The notes beneath the pieces were generated by a model. It ran no database searches. It saw only the letters and a program-made list of their open reading frames with translations, and had not been told where the DNA came from. A DNA stretch of 64,000 bases from Brassicibacter mesophilus (GTDB lineage: Bacteria > Bacillota > Clostridia > Tissierellales > Proteiniboraceae), in assembly GCF_050433385.1 (NCBI RefSeq), contig NZ_JBNPXI010000018.1, positions 37,074 through 101,073 of the forward strand. The letters are read 5' to 3'. Position numbers and translations under genes: made by a program. Positions 51,434 to 60,632 of the stretch are shown here, one piece after another; the first letter of the stretch is position 1; each line of letters starts with the position of its first letter.

Positions 51434-52549
51434 ATGGGTTTGTCAGTCAACTTTATGGGAATAAAGCTCAATAACCCTATCATTGTTGCAGCAGGTCCTC
51501 TTGCGGGAAGTGGTGATATGATGAGAAAAGCCATAGAAGCAGGGGCAGGGGCTGTTGTTACTAAGACTATTGCTAACGAAGTAAGATCTAATGTTAGACC
51601 TAGGATAGTTGCAAATAGTCTAGGTATGCAAAACATTGAGCTTTATAGTGATTATACTCTTGAAGAATGGGAAAGAGAAATATACTATGCAAAAGAGAAA
51701 AAAGGTGTAATAATAGCAAATATTCTAGCTCATACCCCTTCGGAAATGGCTTATTTAGCAAAAAAAGTTGAAAAATTTGGAGTTGACGCCATTGAACTTG
51801 GGATATCAATACCTCATGGAGAAGGAATAGAAGTTCTCATTACTGACCCCAAAAGACTTTATTCTTTAACAAAAAGTGCAGTAGACTCAGTAAAAATACC
51901 TGTTATGGTGAAATTTTCTGCCAATGTAAATAATATGGCTCTATTAGCTAAGATTGTAAAGCTGGCTGGTGCAAGCGCAATAAGTGCTATAGATACTGTC
52001 AGATCAATAATGGGTGTAGATATAGAAAAAGGAAGAGCACTTCTTCCAACCTATGGAGGCTATTCAGGCGAAGGTATTAGACCAATAGGTTTGGCGGCTG
52101 TAGCAAGTATTAGTCAAGCCGTCAATATACCTGTTTCGGGCATAGGTGGAATAAGTAATTATGTAAATGTATTAGAGTATATCATGTTAGGTGCTAGTAC
52201 TGTACAGCTATGCACTGCTCTCATGCTAAATGGATATGGAAAAATAGATGAAATACTTAATGATGTGGAGAATTGGATGTCAAGTAAGCGTTACTCATGT
52301 ATAGAAGACTTTAGAGGAAGTGCATTAAAATCACTTAAATCCTTTGAAGAAATACCAGCTGAGCCTTTTATAGCTAAAATTAATGGAATTTGTAATGGGG
52401 AGAAGTGTAAAAGTTGTATTAAGTCATGTATATATGATGCTATCAGTATTAATCATCATGATGGTATCATTATAAACCATGAAAAGTGTACTGGTTGTGG
52501 ATTGTGCGTTAGCGTTTGTAAAAAATTAAATATATATCTAGATTGGTAG
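51434..52549 (+). CDS. PreA-like flavin and iron-sulfur oxidoreductase
   Basis: A 371-residue protein with a dihydroorotate-dehydrogenase-type FMN barrel (LNNPIIVAAGPLAGSGDMM; FMN loop IPVSGIGGISN) and a C-terminal ferredoxin domain holding two cluster motifs (C-x4-C-x2-C-x3-C from CNGEKCKSC, and CTGCGLCVSVC). This is the layout of E. coli PreA and of the C-terminal half of dihydropyrimidine dehydrogenase. Where those enzymes have the proton-donating Cys in S-C-P-H-G, this one reads S125-I126-P-H-G. A PreT partner is not encoded nearby. Reduction of uracil by the usual mechanism is therefore uncertain. Start ATG 51434. Confidence 0.75.
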   Translation: MGLSVNFMGIKLNNPIIVAAGPLAGSGDMMRKAIEAGAGAVVTKTIANEVRSNVRPRIVANSLGMQNIELYSDYTLEEWEREIYYAKEKKGVIIANILAHTPSEMAYLAKKVEKFGVDAIELGISIPHGEGIEVLITDPKRLYSLTKSAVDSVKIPVMVKFSANVNNMALLAKIVKLAGASAISAIDTVRSIMGVDIEKGRALLPTYGGYSGEGIRPIGLAAVASISQAVNIPVSGIGGISNYVNVLEYIMLGASTVQLCTALMLNGYGKIDEILNDVENWMSSKRYSCIEDFRGSALKSLKSFEEIPAEPFIAKINGICNGEKCKSCIKSCIYDAISINHHDGIIINHEKCTGCGLCVSVCKKLNIYLDW

Positions 52550-52584
52550 CAATTGAATTACACAATGAAGTGAGAGGTGATTAC

Positions 52585-54279
52585 GTGTATAAATCTTCAG
52601 GTATTACTGTAAGAGAACTTTTAGAACTAGATGTAATGAAAGAAGCTAAGGTATTAGCAGGCAAAGATGGGATAGAAAATAAAATAACGAAAATGAATGT
52701 AATGGAAGTACCTGATATCGTGAATTGGGTTGAAGCAGGAGAATTTTTACTTACTACTGCATATTCTATGAAGGATAATCTAAAGGAACTTAGTGAACTA
52801 ATAGTAAAGTTGAATGAAAAAGGATTAGCTGGACTTGGTATAAAGACTAAGAGATACATTAAAGATATACCAGAAAATGTTTTGGAAATTGCAAATGAAT
52901 TAGGGTTTCCGTTAATTGAAATACCATATGAAATTTCATATTCAACTTTGATTGCACATGCTCTTACTGAAATTATTAATAATCAAACAAATATTCTTTA
53001 TAAAATTGATAATATCCATAATAAACTTTTGAATGTTATGCTTAATAATGGGGGTTTAAAGGAAATAGCCGAAGCTTTATATGATAGTATAGATAAAAAT
53101 TCAATGGCAATAAGAGATTATTTATTTGAGACTAATGTTATAATGTGTGAGGATTGTAAAAAGGAATACATTGAAAGAATTCTTGATGAAGAGACCAATA
53201 GGAGAAGGAAGGATAAAGATAAAGCCATAGAGCCTTCACTAAGTAAAAGAGCAATTGATGTTTTCGGCGAAGAGAAGGTGAATAGGATAATAATTCCTAT
53301 ATATACAAGCGATAAAGACTATGGCTGCATATATATATGGGAGGATAAGAAACCTATTACACCGGTTGAATTGACAGTTATTGAAGCATCGACTCCAATA
53401 GTTGCATTAGATTTATATAAAAAGATTTCAATTTTTGAAATTCAAAGTAAGCATAAAATTGAATTTTTTGAAGACCTTCTATCGAATGAAGAAAGTAGGC
53501 ATAAAAAAGCATTAGAAATAGCACCTTACTTTGATTTTGATCCTGCACTTAGCTATTCTGTTGTAGTAATAGCTATTAATGATAGTAAAAAATACAATAA
53601 ATACGATCCTACAACAACTGACTATCTTCACCAAATTAATATGAAGATGTTTAGCATAATAAAGAGAATCACTAAGAACAGATATGAAAGAATAGTGTAT
53701 GGAAATAAAAGCAATAAAATAATAATCCTATTTGGAACTGAAAATATTGAAAAGATAAAAAAGGTAAAGCAGGATATAAACTTATTCTGCAATGAAATAA
53801 TAAGGTATGCAGATTATGAATCTATTAGTGATGATATTTGTATTGGCATAGGAAGAAATTATAAAGAGACTCAAGATTTATGGAAAAGCTATAGAGAAGC
53901 TAATAGGGTAATAGAGTACCTAAACAAATTTAATAGCAAAAAGATAGTGCATTATGATGAGTTAGGTATCTATAGAATACTATCTTATGAAGAACTCCAG
54001 CCAGAACTTCAGCAGTTTTATACAGAGCTGCTAGAAACCTTAGTGAAATACGATAGAGAAAAGGGTACTGATTTTATTGAAACCTTAAATAAATATTTTA
54101 AATATGCAGGAAATCTAAAGAAAGTATCTGAAGAAATGTACACACATTATAATACTGTTATCTATAGAATACAGAGAATAAAAGAAATTACAGGTATAGA
54201 TCTTGAAGATTACAATGAGAGGCTAAACCTTCAAATATCATTAAAGATTCATGAAATGATGGAAAGCGGAAAAGATTAA
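52585..54279 (+). CDS. PucR-family regulator
   Basis: A 564-residue activator of the PucR/CdaR type. The N-terminal PucR domain (VRELLELDVMKEAKVLAGKD, VNWVEAGEFLLTTAYSM) is followed by a GAF-like middle and the C-terminal PucR helix-turn-helix (VSEEMYTHYNTVIYRIQRIK). In B. subtilis PucR controls purine and allantoin breakdown. The start is GTG 52585 behind GAGGTGA; the frame extends upstream into the preceding gene, whose stop it overlaps. It is the second regulator of the cluster and sits directly before the AllH-AllF-AllG operon, a likely target. Confidence 0.85.
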   Translation: MYKSSGITVRELLELDVMKEAKVLAGKDGIENKITKMNVMEVPDIVNWVEAGEFLLTTAYSMKDNLKELSELIVKLNEKGLAGLGIKTKRYIKDIPENVLEIANELGFPLIEIPYEISYSTLIAHALTEIINNQTNILYKIDNIHNKLLNVMLNNGGLKEIAEALYDSIDKNSMAIRDYLFETNVIMCEDCKKEYIERILDEETNRRRKDKDKAIEPSLSKRAIDVFGEEKVNRIIIPIYTSDKDYGCIYIWEDKKPITPVELTVIEASTPIVALDLYKKISIFEIQSKHKIEFFEDLLSNEESRHKKALEIAPYFDFDPALSYSVVVIAINDSKKYNKYDPTTTDYLHQINMKMFSIIKRITKNRYERIVYGNKSNKIIILFGTENIEKIKKVKQDINLFCNEIIRYADYESISDDICIGIGRNYKETQDLWKSYREANRVIEYLNKFNSKKIVHYDELGIYRILSYEELQPELQQFYTELLETLVKYDREKGTDFIETLNKYFKYAGNLKKVSEEMYTHYNTVIYRIQRIKEITGIDLEDYNERLNLQISLKIHEMMESGKD

Positions 54280-54321
54280 AAAAATGGCGTCCCTTAAAGC
54301 CAAGGGATGCCATTTTTTTAT
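54280..54321 (+). terminator. Terminator after pucR
   Basis: AAAAATGGCGTCCCTT pairs with AAGGGATGCCATTTTT with one wobble, then T. It begins at the stop codon. Confidence 0.85.
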
Positions 54322-54468
54322 TAATTATAGAATGCTTTATTAACTACTAACAAAGAGTAAGTACATTTTTTGGAATATTACATAAAGAAATAGGCTCTTA
54401 AATAAGGTATTATATTAGTAAAGACAGTAACAAGATATTTCAAATTGTAAATCAAGGGATTTGATCCT

Positions 54469-55413
54469 ATGAATGCAGTGAGCATATGCAAACAATTACA
54501 GGAAAATATACAACAGAAAAATTTAATAGGAATAGTTCACTCTGTATTTGATAGTGCATTTAATGTGATTACTTCTGATAATCAATTTATTGCGATTTTG
54601 GCATTTAATAAGCCTATGTCTCCAAATGCTATAAAACTATCTGAAAGTGTTTCTTTGCTAGAGCTAGGAATTGAGCCTGGAATGAAGGTGTACTTTCATG
54701 ATGAATATGCATGGATAGAAAGTATTAATATGACTATTATATATGACATGGCTTCAAGATGGAATAAAAGTCCAAATTTTATTTATTCTAAAGACAAAAA
54801 GGAAAACGTTTTTAAAAAAATAAACATTATAAAAGAATTCTTAATAAATGAAGGAAAAACAGAAGGTATCTTATCATTACTAACGACATTAAACGAAAAA
54901 TATAGAGGATTTGAACTGATTTTAGCTGATGGTCAGGACATAGATAAAAAGGAACAGTTTATAAAAAAGAGGTTCTTAAATTTCATAGAGTCATATATAA
55001 ATGAGTCTATTGAACTTATTGCAGATACTACAAAAAATATAGTTGGTTTTGGAGCAGGTCTTACTCCATCTACAGATGATTTTATTTCAGGATTGATGAT
55101 TTCTAGAATATATTTATTTGATTATATGAGTAAGGATGTAAAAAATGCTTTAAAGTTTAATGAGCAATTGATCATGAAAATAGATGGAAAAACAACAACA
55201 GTAAGTGAAGAGATGTTAAAGTTTTCGTCTAAAGGAGAAGTAAATGAAAATATACGAAATCTAATGTTAACTCTTATATCAGATACAGCATTTGATGAGT
55301 TCATCAATAGTTTAAAGACAGTGGCTAAATTTGGTGAAACTTCAGGTACAGATATTATTTCTGGAATATATATTGGAAGCAAAATATTGTTTAATCAATA
55401 CTCTAGGAGGTAG
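54469..55413 (+). CDS. allH: AllH-like subunit (DUF2877) of a carbamoyltransferase
   Basis: A 314-residue member of DUF2877, the family of E. coli YlbF, now called AllH, a subunit of oxamate carbamoyltransferase (AllF, AllG, AllH). The diagnostic segment is IVGFGAGLTPSTDDF (191-205). AllH, AllF and AllG together split the carbamoyl group from an N-carbamoyl-2-oxo-acid (oxalurate in E. coli) onto phosphate. The acceptor here may differ. Start ATG 54469 behind AAGGGAT. It leads the operon, 7 bases before allF. There is no homologue with a solved mechanism that I can cite. Confidence 0.8.
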   Translation: MNAVSICKQLQENIQQKNLIGIVHSVFDSAFNVITSDNQFIAILAFNKPMSPNAIKLSESVSLLELGIEPGMKVYFHDEYAWIESINMTIIYDMASRWNKSPNFIYSKDKKENVFKKINIIKEFLINEGKTEGILSLLTTLNEKYRGFELILADGQDIDKKEQFIKKRFLNFIESYINESIELIADTTKNIVGFGAGLTPSTDDFISGLMISRIYLFDYMSKDVKNALKFNEQLIMKIDGKTTTVSEEMLKFSSKGEVNENIRNLMLTLISDTAFDEFINSLKTVAKFGETSGTDIISGIYIGSKILFNQYSRR

Positions 55414-55420
55414 ATTATAA

Positions 55421-56980
55421 ATGAGTAGTGTAAAGTTTGAGATTAGAAAAAATACTTATTATGATTCTGTTACATTAATGCTTATATCAAAAGAAATTAA
55501 GAAAATCGAAGGTGTAAAAGAAGCATTAGTGGGAATGGGAACTGACTTAAACAAGGAACTTACTAGGAATCTAGCTATAACTAGCCCTGAAATAGAAGAG
55601 CTGACTCCAAATGACTTCTTTGTTAGTGTTCTTGCAGAGGATCAAGTTCAGATTGAGACGATAGTCGGTGAAGTTGATAAACTTCTTAGCCAAAAGAAAA
55701 AGGGAAGTGATGCTGACTATATGCCGCCAACTTTAGATTCAGCAATTAAGCATGAACCTGAATCTAATATGGTAGTTATATCAGTTCCAGGAAAATATGC
55801 AGCTGATGAAGCAAAAAAAGCATTGAACAATGGCTTAAATGTTATGCTATTTAGTGATAACGTAACCATAGAAGAAGAGAAGGAATTAAAAGAGTTAGCT
55901 AGTGGAAAAGAACTTTTAATGATGGGTCCAGACTGTGGTACAGCTATAATTAACAATGTTCCGTTAGCTTTTGCTAATGTTATTAGAAAAGGACACATTG
56001 GTGTTGTAGGTGCTTCAGGAACAGGAACTCAAGAAGTAACAGTTTTAATAGATAAGCTAGGTGAAGGAGTTTCTCAAGTAATAGGAACTGGTGGAAGAGA
56101 TCTTAAGAAAGAAATAGGTGGTATCATGATGCTTTTAGGAATTGATGCCCTCATGAATGATCCTCAGACTAAAGTAATAGTACTAGTTTCTAAACCACCT
56201 GCAGAAGAAGTTGCAGAAAAAGTACTTAAAGCAATAAAAGATTCTCCAAAACCAGTAGTAGTAGATTTTATTGGTGGAGATAAAGCGCTTATCGAAAAAT
56301 ATGGCGCACATGCATGCTGTTCATTAGAAGATGCTGCTAGGAAAGCTGTTGCACTATTAAGAAATGAAGAAGTAAAAGATTTTGAAGGATTTAGCTTATC
56401 AGAAAATGAAATAAGCAAAATAGTAGATGAAGAAGTAAGTAAGCTTTCTTCAGAACAGAAATATTTTAGAGGATTTTATACAGGTGGAACACTTGCAGAT
56501 GAGGCTATGAAGCTTTTAGGTAAGGACATTAAAGAAATATATTCTAACATACCTCTATCCCCTGAATATAAGATGCAAGACATAAAACTGAGCAAAGGAA
56601 ACACTTGTATAGATTTTGGTGATGATGAATTCACAGTAGGTAGACCACATCCAATGATAGATCCAATATCTAGAGTTGAAAGACTTATTAAAGAAGGAGA
56701 CGACGATGAGATAGCCGTAGTGTTAATGGACTTTGTATTAGGATATGGCTCTCATGAAGACCCTGTAGGAGAAATGCTTCCAGCTATTAAAGAAGCTAAG
56801 GCGAAAATGGCTAGTAGAGGAAAACATCTTTGTATGGTTGGCTCAATATGTGGTACTGAAAATGATCCACAAAACCTAAAAGAATCTCAAAAGAGATTAG
56901 AAGAGGCTGGAGTCATAGTTATGCCTTCAAATGCTCAAGCTGTAAGACTTACAGGATTAATCCTTAATAAAATTAGATAA
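55421..56980 (+). CDS. allF: AllF (FdrA) subunit, lacking its C-terminal tail
   Basis: A 519-residue FdrA-family protein. It has two CoA-synthetase-alpha-like Rossmann folds: LLMMGPDCGTAI (165-176) and GVVGASGTGTQEV (194-206) mark the first, and FTVGRPHPMID the second. E. coli FdrA is 555 residues. The last part of that protein (VINIGL...AGGNKKLARLLERLQ as I recall it) is not here but is encoded by the next small gene. It should be the catalytic partner of AllG. Start ATG 55421 follows TAGGAGG. Confidence 0.88.
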   Translation: MSSVKFEIRKNTYYDSVTLMLISKEIKKIEGVKEALVGMGTDLNKELTRNLAITSPEIEELTPNDFFVSVLAEDQVQIETIVGEVDKLLSQKKKGSDADYMPPTLDSAIKHEPESNMVVISVPGKYAADEAKKALNNGLNVMLFSDNVTIEEEKELKELASGKELLMMGPDCGTAIINNVPLAFANVIRKGHIGVVGASGTGTQEVTVLIDKLGEGVSQVIGTGGRDLKKEIGGIMMLLGIDALMNDPQTKVIVLVSKPPAEEVAEKVLKAIKDSPKPVVVDFIGGDKALIEKYGAHACCSLEDAARKAVALLRNEEVKDFEGFSLSENEISKIVDEEVSKLSSEQKYFRGFYTGGTLADEAMKLLGKDIKEIYSNIPLSPEYKMQDIKLSKGNTCIDFGDDEFTVGRPHPMIDPISRVERLIKEGDDDEIAVVLMDFVLGYGSHEDPVGEMLPAIKEAKAKMASRGKHLCMVGSICGTENDPQNLKESQKRLEEAGVIVMPSNAQAVRLTGLILNKIR

Positions 56981-56997
56981 GTTTGGAGGTTTTTCAG

Positions 56998-57168
56998 ATG
57001 TCAAAAGTTAACGAGCTTTTCAACAAAGAGCTTAAGGTTATTAATGTAGGACTTGAATCATTCTATAAAGACCTGAAAGGACAAAAGGTCGTGGTGACAC
57101 ATGTTGATTGGAGACCTGCTGCTGGAGGGAATAAAAAACTTTCTTCCCTTTTATCAAGACTTAAGTAA
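56998..57168 (+). CDS. Stand-alone AllF/FdrA C-terminal tail protein
   Basis: A 56-residue protein, KELKVINVGLESFYKDLKGQ ... VDWRPAAGGNKKLSSLLSRL. It matches the extreme C-terminus of one-piece FdrA proteins such as that of E. coli. It has its own GGAGG site 8 bases before ATG 56998 and begins 17 bases after the allF stop, so it is a genuine split gene and not a simple frameshift. It would have to associate with AllF to rebuild the complete subunit. Confidence 0.72.
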   Translation: MSKVNELFNKELKVINVGLESFYKDLKGQKVVVTHVDWRPAAGGNKKLSSLLSRLK

Positions 57169-57226
57169 TTGTTTTGTACTGTTATAAATATTTAAAAACT
57201 TAATAATCTTATAAGGAGTGAGATAA

Positions 57227-58489
57227 ATGATAGCAGAAAAAATTGCTCAAGCCAACAAAGAAGCTCTTGATAAAATATTGAGTGCACAGCCTGCGATTGT
57301 TGGTATAGGAAAAGCGGGAGATGATATCCCAGGCATGACTAAAAAAACTATTCTTCATGCAGGACCACCTATCACTTGGGATAGAATGAGTGGACCACTT
57401 AGAGGTGCTATTATTGGAGGACTAATCTATGAAGGACTTGCTGCTAATGAAGAAGAAGCAAAAGCATTAGCTGCATCAGGAGAAATAACATTTGATTCAT
57501 GTCATCATCATAGTGCAGTAGGTCCAATGGCAGGTGTAGTAACTTATTCAATGCCAGTTTGGATAGTTCAAAATAAAACTTTTGGAAATTATGCTTACTG
57601 TACACTAAATGAAGGATTAGGAAAAGTTTTACGTTTTGGATCATTTGGAGAAGAAGTTATTGAAAGACTTAAATGGATGGAAAACACATTAGCTCCTGTA
57701 CTAAAAGAAGCGTTAGCACTTTCGGGGGAAATAGATCTTAAAACTTTGATAGCTCAAGTTCTTCAAATGGGTGATGAAGGTCATAATAGAAATAAAGCAG
57801 GCACTTCACTACTAATAAGAGAATTAGCTCCATATATTGTAATGACTAAGTTCCCTGAAAAGGACAAAGTAGACGTACTCAAGTTTATGAATAGCAATGA
57901 CCACTTCTTCCTTAACTTAACTATGCCAGCTTGTAAATGTACTATGGAGCCGGCTGAAGGAACTAAGTACAGTACGATAGTTTATACAATGGCTAGAAAT
58001 GGTACTGAATTTGGTATTAGAGTTGCAGGTATAGGTAACAGATGGTTTACAGCTCCAGCTGAAATAATAGATGGATTATACTTCCCAGGATTTACAAAGG
58101 AAGATGCTAACCCAGATATAGGTGACAGCTGTATAACTGAGACAACAGGTATTGGAGGATTTGCTATGGCTTCTGCTATACCAATAGTTCAATTTGTTGG
58201 TGGAGTTCCACAAGATGCTATAAATTACTCTAAATCAATGTATGAAATAACAGAAGCAGAAAATAATGCATATAAAATACCAGTTCTTGATTTCAGAGGA
58301 AGTGCAACAGGTATAGATATACAAAAGGTTGTTGAAACTGGAATTCGTCCAATAATCAACACAGGTATTGCACATAAGGACCCAGGAGTAGGTCAAGTAG
58401 GTGCGGGACTTGTAAGACCACCAATGAAATGTTTTGAAGATGCTCTAGAAGCTTTTGTAGAAATGCTTGAGAGTCAAGGTGAATTATAA
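57227..58489 (+). CDS. allG: AllG-like subunit (DUF1116)
   Basis: A 420-residue DUF1116 protein, the family of E. coli YlbE/AllG, essential partner of AllF and AllH in oxamate carbamoyltransferase. Markers: LHAGPPITWDRMSGPLRGA near the start, CHHHSAVGPMAG (92-103) and TMPACKCTMEPAEGTKYSTI. The invariant Cys-His-His-His is intact and may bind metal or substrate. Start ATG 57227 follows AAGGAGTGAG. It is separated from the small tail gene by 58 bases, all in one operon. Confidence 0.87.
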   Translation: MIAEKIAQANKEALDKILSAQPAIVGIGKAGDDIPGMTKKTILHAGPPITWDRMSGPLRGAIIGGLIYEGLAANEEEAKALAASGEITFDSCHHHSAVGPMAGVVTYSMPVWIVQNKTFGNYAYCTLNEGLGKVLRFGSFGEEVIERLKWMENTLAPVLKEALALSGEIDLKTLIAQVLQMGDEGHNRNKAGTSLLIRELAPYIVMTKFPEKDKVDVLKFMNSNDHFFLNLTMPACKCTMEPAEGTKYSTIVYTMARNGTEFGIRVAGIGNRWFTAPAEIIDGLYFPGFTKEDANPDIGDSCITETTGIGGFAMASAIPIVQFVGGVPQDAINYSKSMYEITEAENNAYKIPVLDFRGSATGIDIQKVVETGIRPIINTGIAHKDPGVGQVGAGLVRPPMKCFEDALEAFVEMLESQGEL

Positions 58490-58527
58490 TAATTTCAAAT
58501 ATTTAATAAAAAAAGGGAGGAATACTC

Positions 58528-59328
58528 ATGAATTTATTAAACAACTGGAACAATGTTAAAATGTATGATTTAACTCAAAAATTAAGTCACTTAACACCAC
58601 CATGGCCTACTTATGAGCCATTACAAATCAAGTTTTTCAAAAGATTGTCACCAAACGGCGCCAATGGACAGCTAATAACAACTTCAAACCACGTAGGAAC
58701 ACACTTAGACGGTCCTATGCACTTTGATACATCAGGAAGAGACATAGCATCATTACCATTAGACAAATTAGTAGGACCTGGAGTAATAGTTGACTTGTCA
58801 GATGTGGCTGAAGACTATGGTATTTACACTCCACAAGATATCATGGACAGAGTAGAAGTTAAAAAAGGAGATATCCTTATAATAAACACTGGATACCATA
58901 AATATGGTTGGGACCAACCAGAAGCAGATGAAAGAAGATATATGTTAAGACATCCTGGACCATCAATGGATTTCGTTGATTGGGTAAAAGAAATGGAAAT
59001 TAAGTGGATTGGTGTTGACTGCGGTTCTGCAGACCATCCAATGAACACTAAGATTCGTGACTGGGAGCCAAGAGAAGCTGAAGCAGCTGATAGATACTTA
59101 CAAGGAAAATATGGAAAAGGATTAAATGACATTTATCCATGGCCAGATGTATATCAAGCAATGCATATTCAAGTATTCCCAAGACCACATGAAATTATCC
59201 ATGCTGAGAATCTTGGAGGAGATATCGATCAAATACTTAACAAACGTATGATCATTGGTTGTTTCCCATGGAGATTTGAAGGTGGAGAGTCTTCAATCTG
59301 TCGTATAGTAGCTTTCGAAGCTGAATAA
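58528..59328 (+). CDS. Cyclase-family metal-dependent hydrolase
   Basis: A 266-residue member of the kynurenine-formamidase/cyclase family (PF04199). The metal motif HxGTHxDxPxH is complete: H55, H59, D61 and H65 in SNHVGTHLDGPMHF, and HEIIHAENL adds the later His and Glu. Members open amide rings (isatin hydrolase, kynurenine formamidase). Beside the deaminase, PreA-like and carbamoyltransferase genes it is the best candidate for the ring-opening amidohydrolase. The usual dihydropyrimidinase (D-hydantoinase) is absent from the window. Start ATG 58528 behind AGGAGG-type site. The gene is uniform in codon use with its neighbours. Confidence 0.82.
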   Translation: MNLLNNWNNVKMYDLTQKLSHLTPPWPTYEPLQIKFFKRLSPNGANGQLITTSNHVGTHLDGPMHFDTSGRDIASLPLDKLVGPGVIVDLSDVAEDYGIYTPQDIMDRVEVKKGDILIINTGYHKYGWDQPEADERRYMLRHPGPSMDFVDWVKEMEIKWIGVDCGSADHPMNTKIRDWEPREAEAADRYLQGKYGKGLNDIYPWPDVYQAMHIQVFPRPHEIIHAENLGGDIDQILNKRMIIGCFPWRFEGGESSICRIVAFEAE

Positions 59329-59342
59329 TAGAATATAAAAAC

Positions 59343-59377
59343 ATATACCTGCCCGCCTTTTAGGCGGGTAGATATGT
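59343..59377 (+). promoter_or_regulatory. GC-rich intercistronic hairpin
   Basis: CCCGCCT-TTT-AGGCGGG (59352-59368) forms a 7-bp core, extended by a GU pair and several A-T pairs to about 15. No T run follows. In the middle of an operon it could set relative mRNA stability of the two halves or act as a partial terminator. Confidence 0.5.
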
Positions 59378-59393
59378 AATCAGGAGGATATCG

Positions 59394-60581
59394 ATGAGAC
59401 AAGCCTTAGACAATATAAAAGTCCTTGATTTAACTAGAGTATTAGCTGGACCATATGCGACAATGATATTAGCAGATTTAGGAGCAGAAGTAGTAAAAAT
59501 TGAGATGCCAAAAACAGGAGATGATTCTAGACATTTTGGACCTTATGTTAATGATGAAAGTGCATATTTCATGAGTCTTAATAGAAACAAAAGAAGTATG
59601 ACATTGAACTTGAAGTCAGAAAAAGGTAAAGAGATATTTTTAGAAATGATTAAGAAAGTAGATGTAGTAGTAGAAAACTTTAGACCAGGTACAATGGAAA
59701 AGCTAGGACTAGGCTATGACTATTTATCAACAATTAATCCAAAGCTCATATATGCGGCATCATCAGGATTTGGACATTCAGGGCCTTATAGCAAAAGAGC
59801 AGCATATGATGCAGTAGTGCAAGCTATGGGCGGAATAATGAGTATAACAGGACAAAAAGACGGCAAACCAACAAGAGTAGGAACATCTATAGGAGATATA
59901 GCAGCAGGTATGTTTACAGCAACTGGTATATTAGCAGCATTAGTAAATAGAGATACAACAGGCAAAGGACAAAAAGTAGATGTAGCAATGCTAGACTGTC
60001 AAGTAGCAATGTTAGAAAATGCAATAGCACGTTACGTAGTCACAGGAGAAGCGCCAAAACCAGGAGGAAACAGACATCCATCAATAGTACCATTTGAAAC
60101 CTTTGAGACAGAAGATGGAGAAATAATGGTAGCAGCAGGAAATAACTCTCTATGGGCAAAGCTATGTGAAGCTATCGAAAAACCAGAGCTAACAAATGAT
60201 GAAAGATTCAATGAAAACCCACTAAGAAACGAAAACTATGAAGAACTAAGACCATTGTTAGCTGAGGCATTCGTAAAGAACACTACAAAAGAATGGCAAG
60301 ACATATTAGATAAAGCAGGGGTGCCAAATGGACCAATAAACACTGTAGATAAAGTACTTGAAGACCCACAAGTATTAGCAAGAGAAATGATAGTAGAAAT
60401 AGAGCATCCAGTTGCAGGGAAGCTAAAAGTTCCAGGAGTACCTATAAAGCTAAGTGATACTCCAGGTAGTGTAAGAACTCCAGCTCCAACTCTAGGACAG
60501 CATACAGAAGAAATACTAAAAGAGTTCTTAGAATATGATAAAGAAGCAGTTCAGAAGTTAACTGAAGAGGGAGTTTTATAG
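59394..60581 (+). CDS. CaiB/BaiF-family (class III) CoA transferase
   Basis: A 395-residue CoA transferase related to formyl-CoA:oxalate transferase. VLDLTRVLAGPYATMILADL is the family start, and TSIGDIAAGMF holds D168, aligned with the catalytic Asp169 of formyl-CoA transferase that forms the enzyme-acyl anhydride. It would move CoA between carboxylic acids, perhaps activating the acid left after ring opening or decarbamoylation. Start ATG 59394 follows CAGGAGG. It belongs to the run from allH to arcC, though a hairpin precedes it. Confidence 0.87.
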   Translation: MRQALDNIKVLDLTRVLAGPYATMILADLGAEVVKIEMPKTGDDSRHFGPYVNDESAYFMSLNRNKRSMTLNLKSEKGKEIFLEMIKKVDVVVENFRPGTMEKLGLGYDYLSTINPKLIYAASSGFGHSGPYSKRAAYDAVVQAMGGIMSITGQKDGKPTRVGTSIGDIAAGMFTATGILAALVNRDTTGKGQKVDVAMLDCQVAMLENAIARYVVTGEAPKPGGNRHPSIVPFETFETEDGEIMVAAGNNSLWAKLCEAIEKPELTNDERFNENPLRNENYEELRPLLAEAFVKNTTKEWQDILDKAGVPNGPINTVDKVLEDPQVLAREMIVEIEHPVAGKLKVPGVPIKLSDTPGSVRTPAPTLGQHTEEILKEFLEYDKEAVQKLTEEGVL

Positions 60582-60632
60582 TACATGCAATTAATATAAA
60601 AAAAGACCATTCTATTTTCGGGAGGATTATAT

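Noticed and set aside
56980..57000. Sequencing frameshift as the reason AllF is in two pieces
   Set aside because: A stop, a spacer, a good GGAGG and a new ATG lie between the parts; a single base change would not join them.
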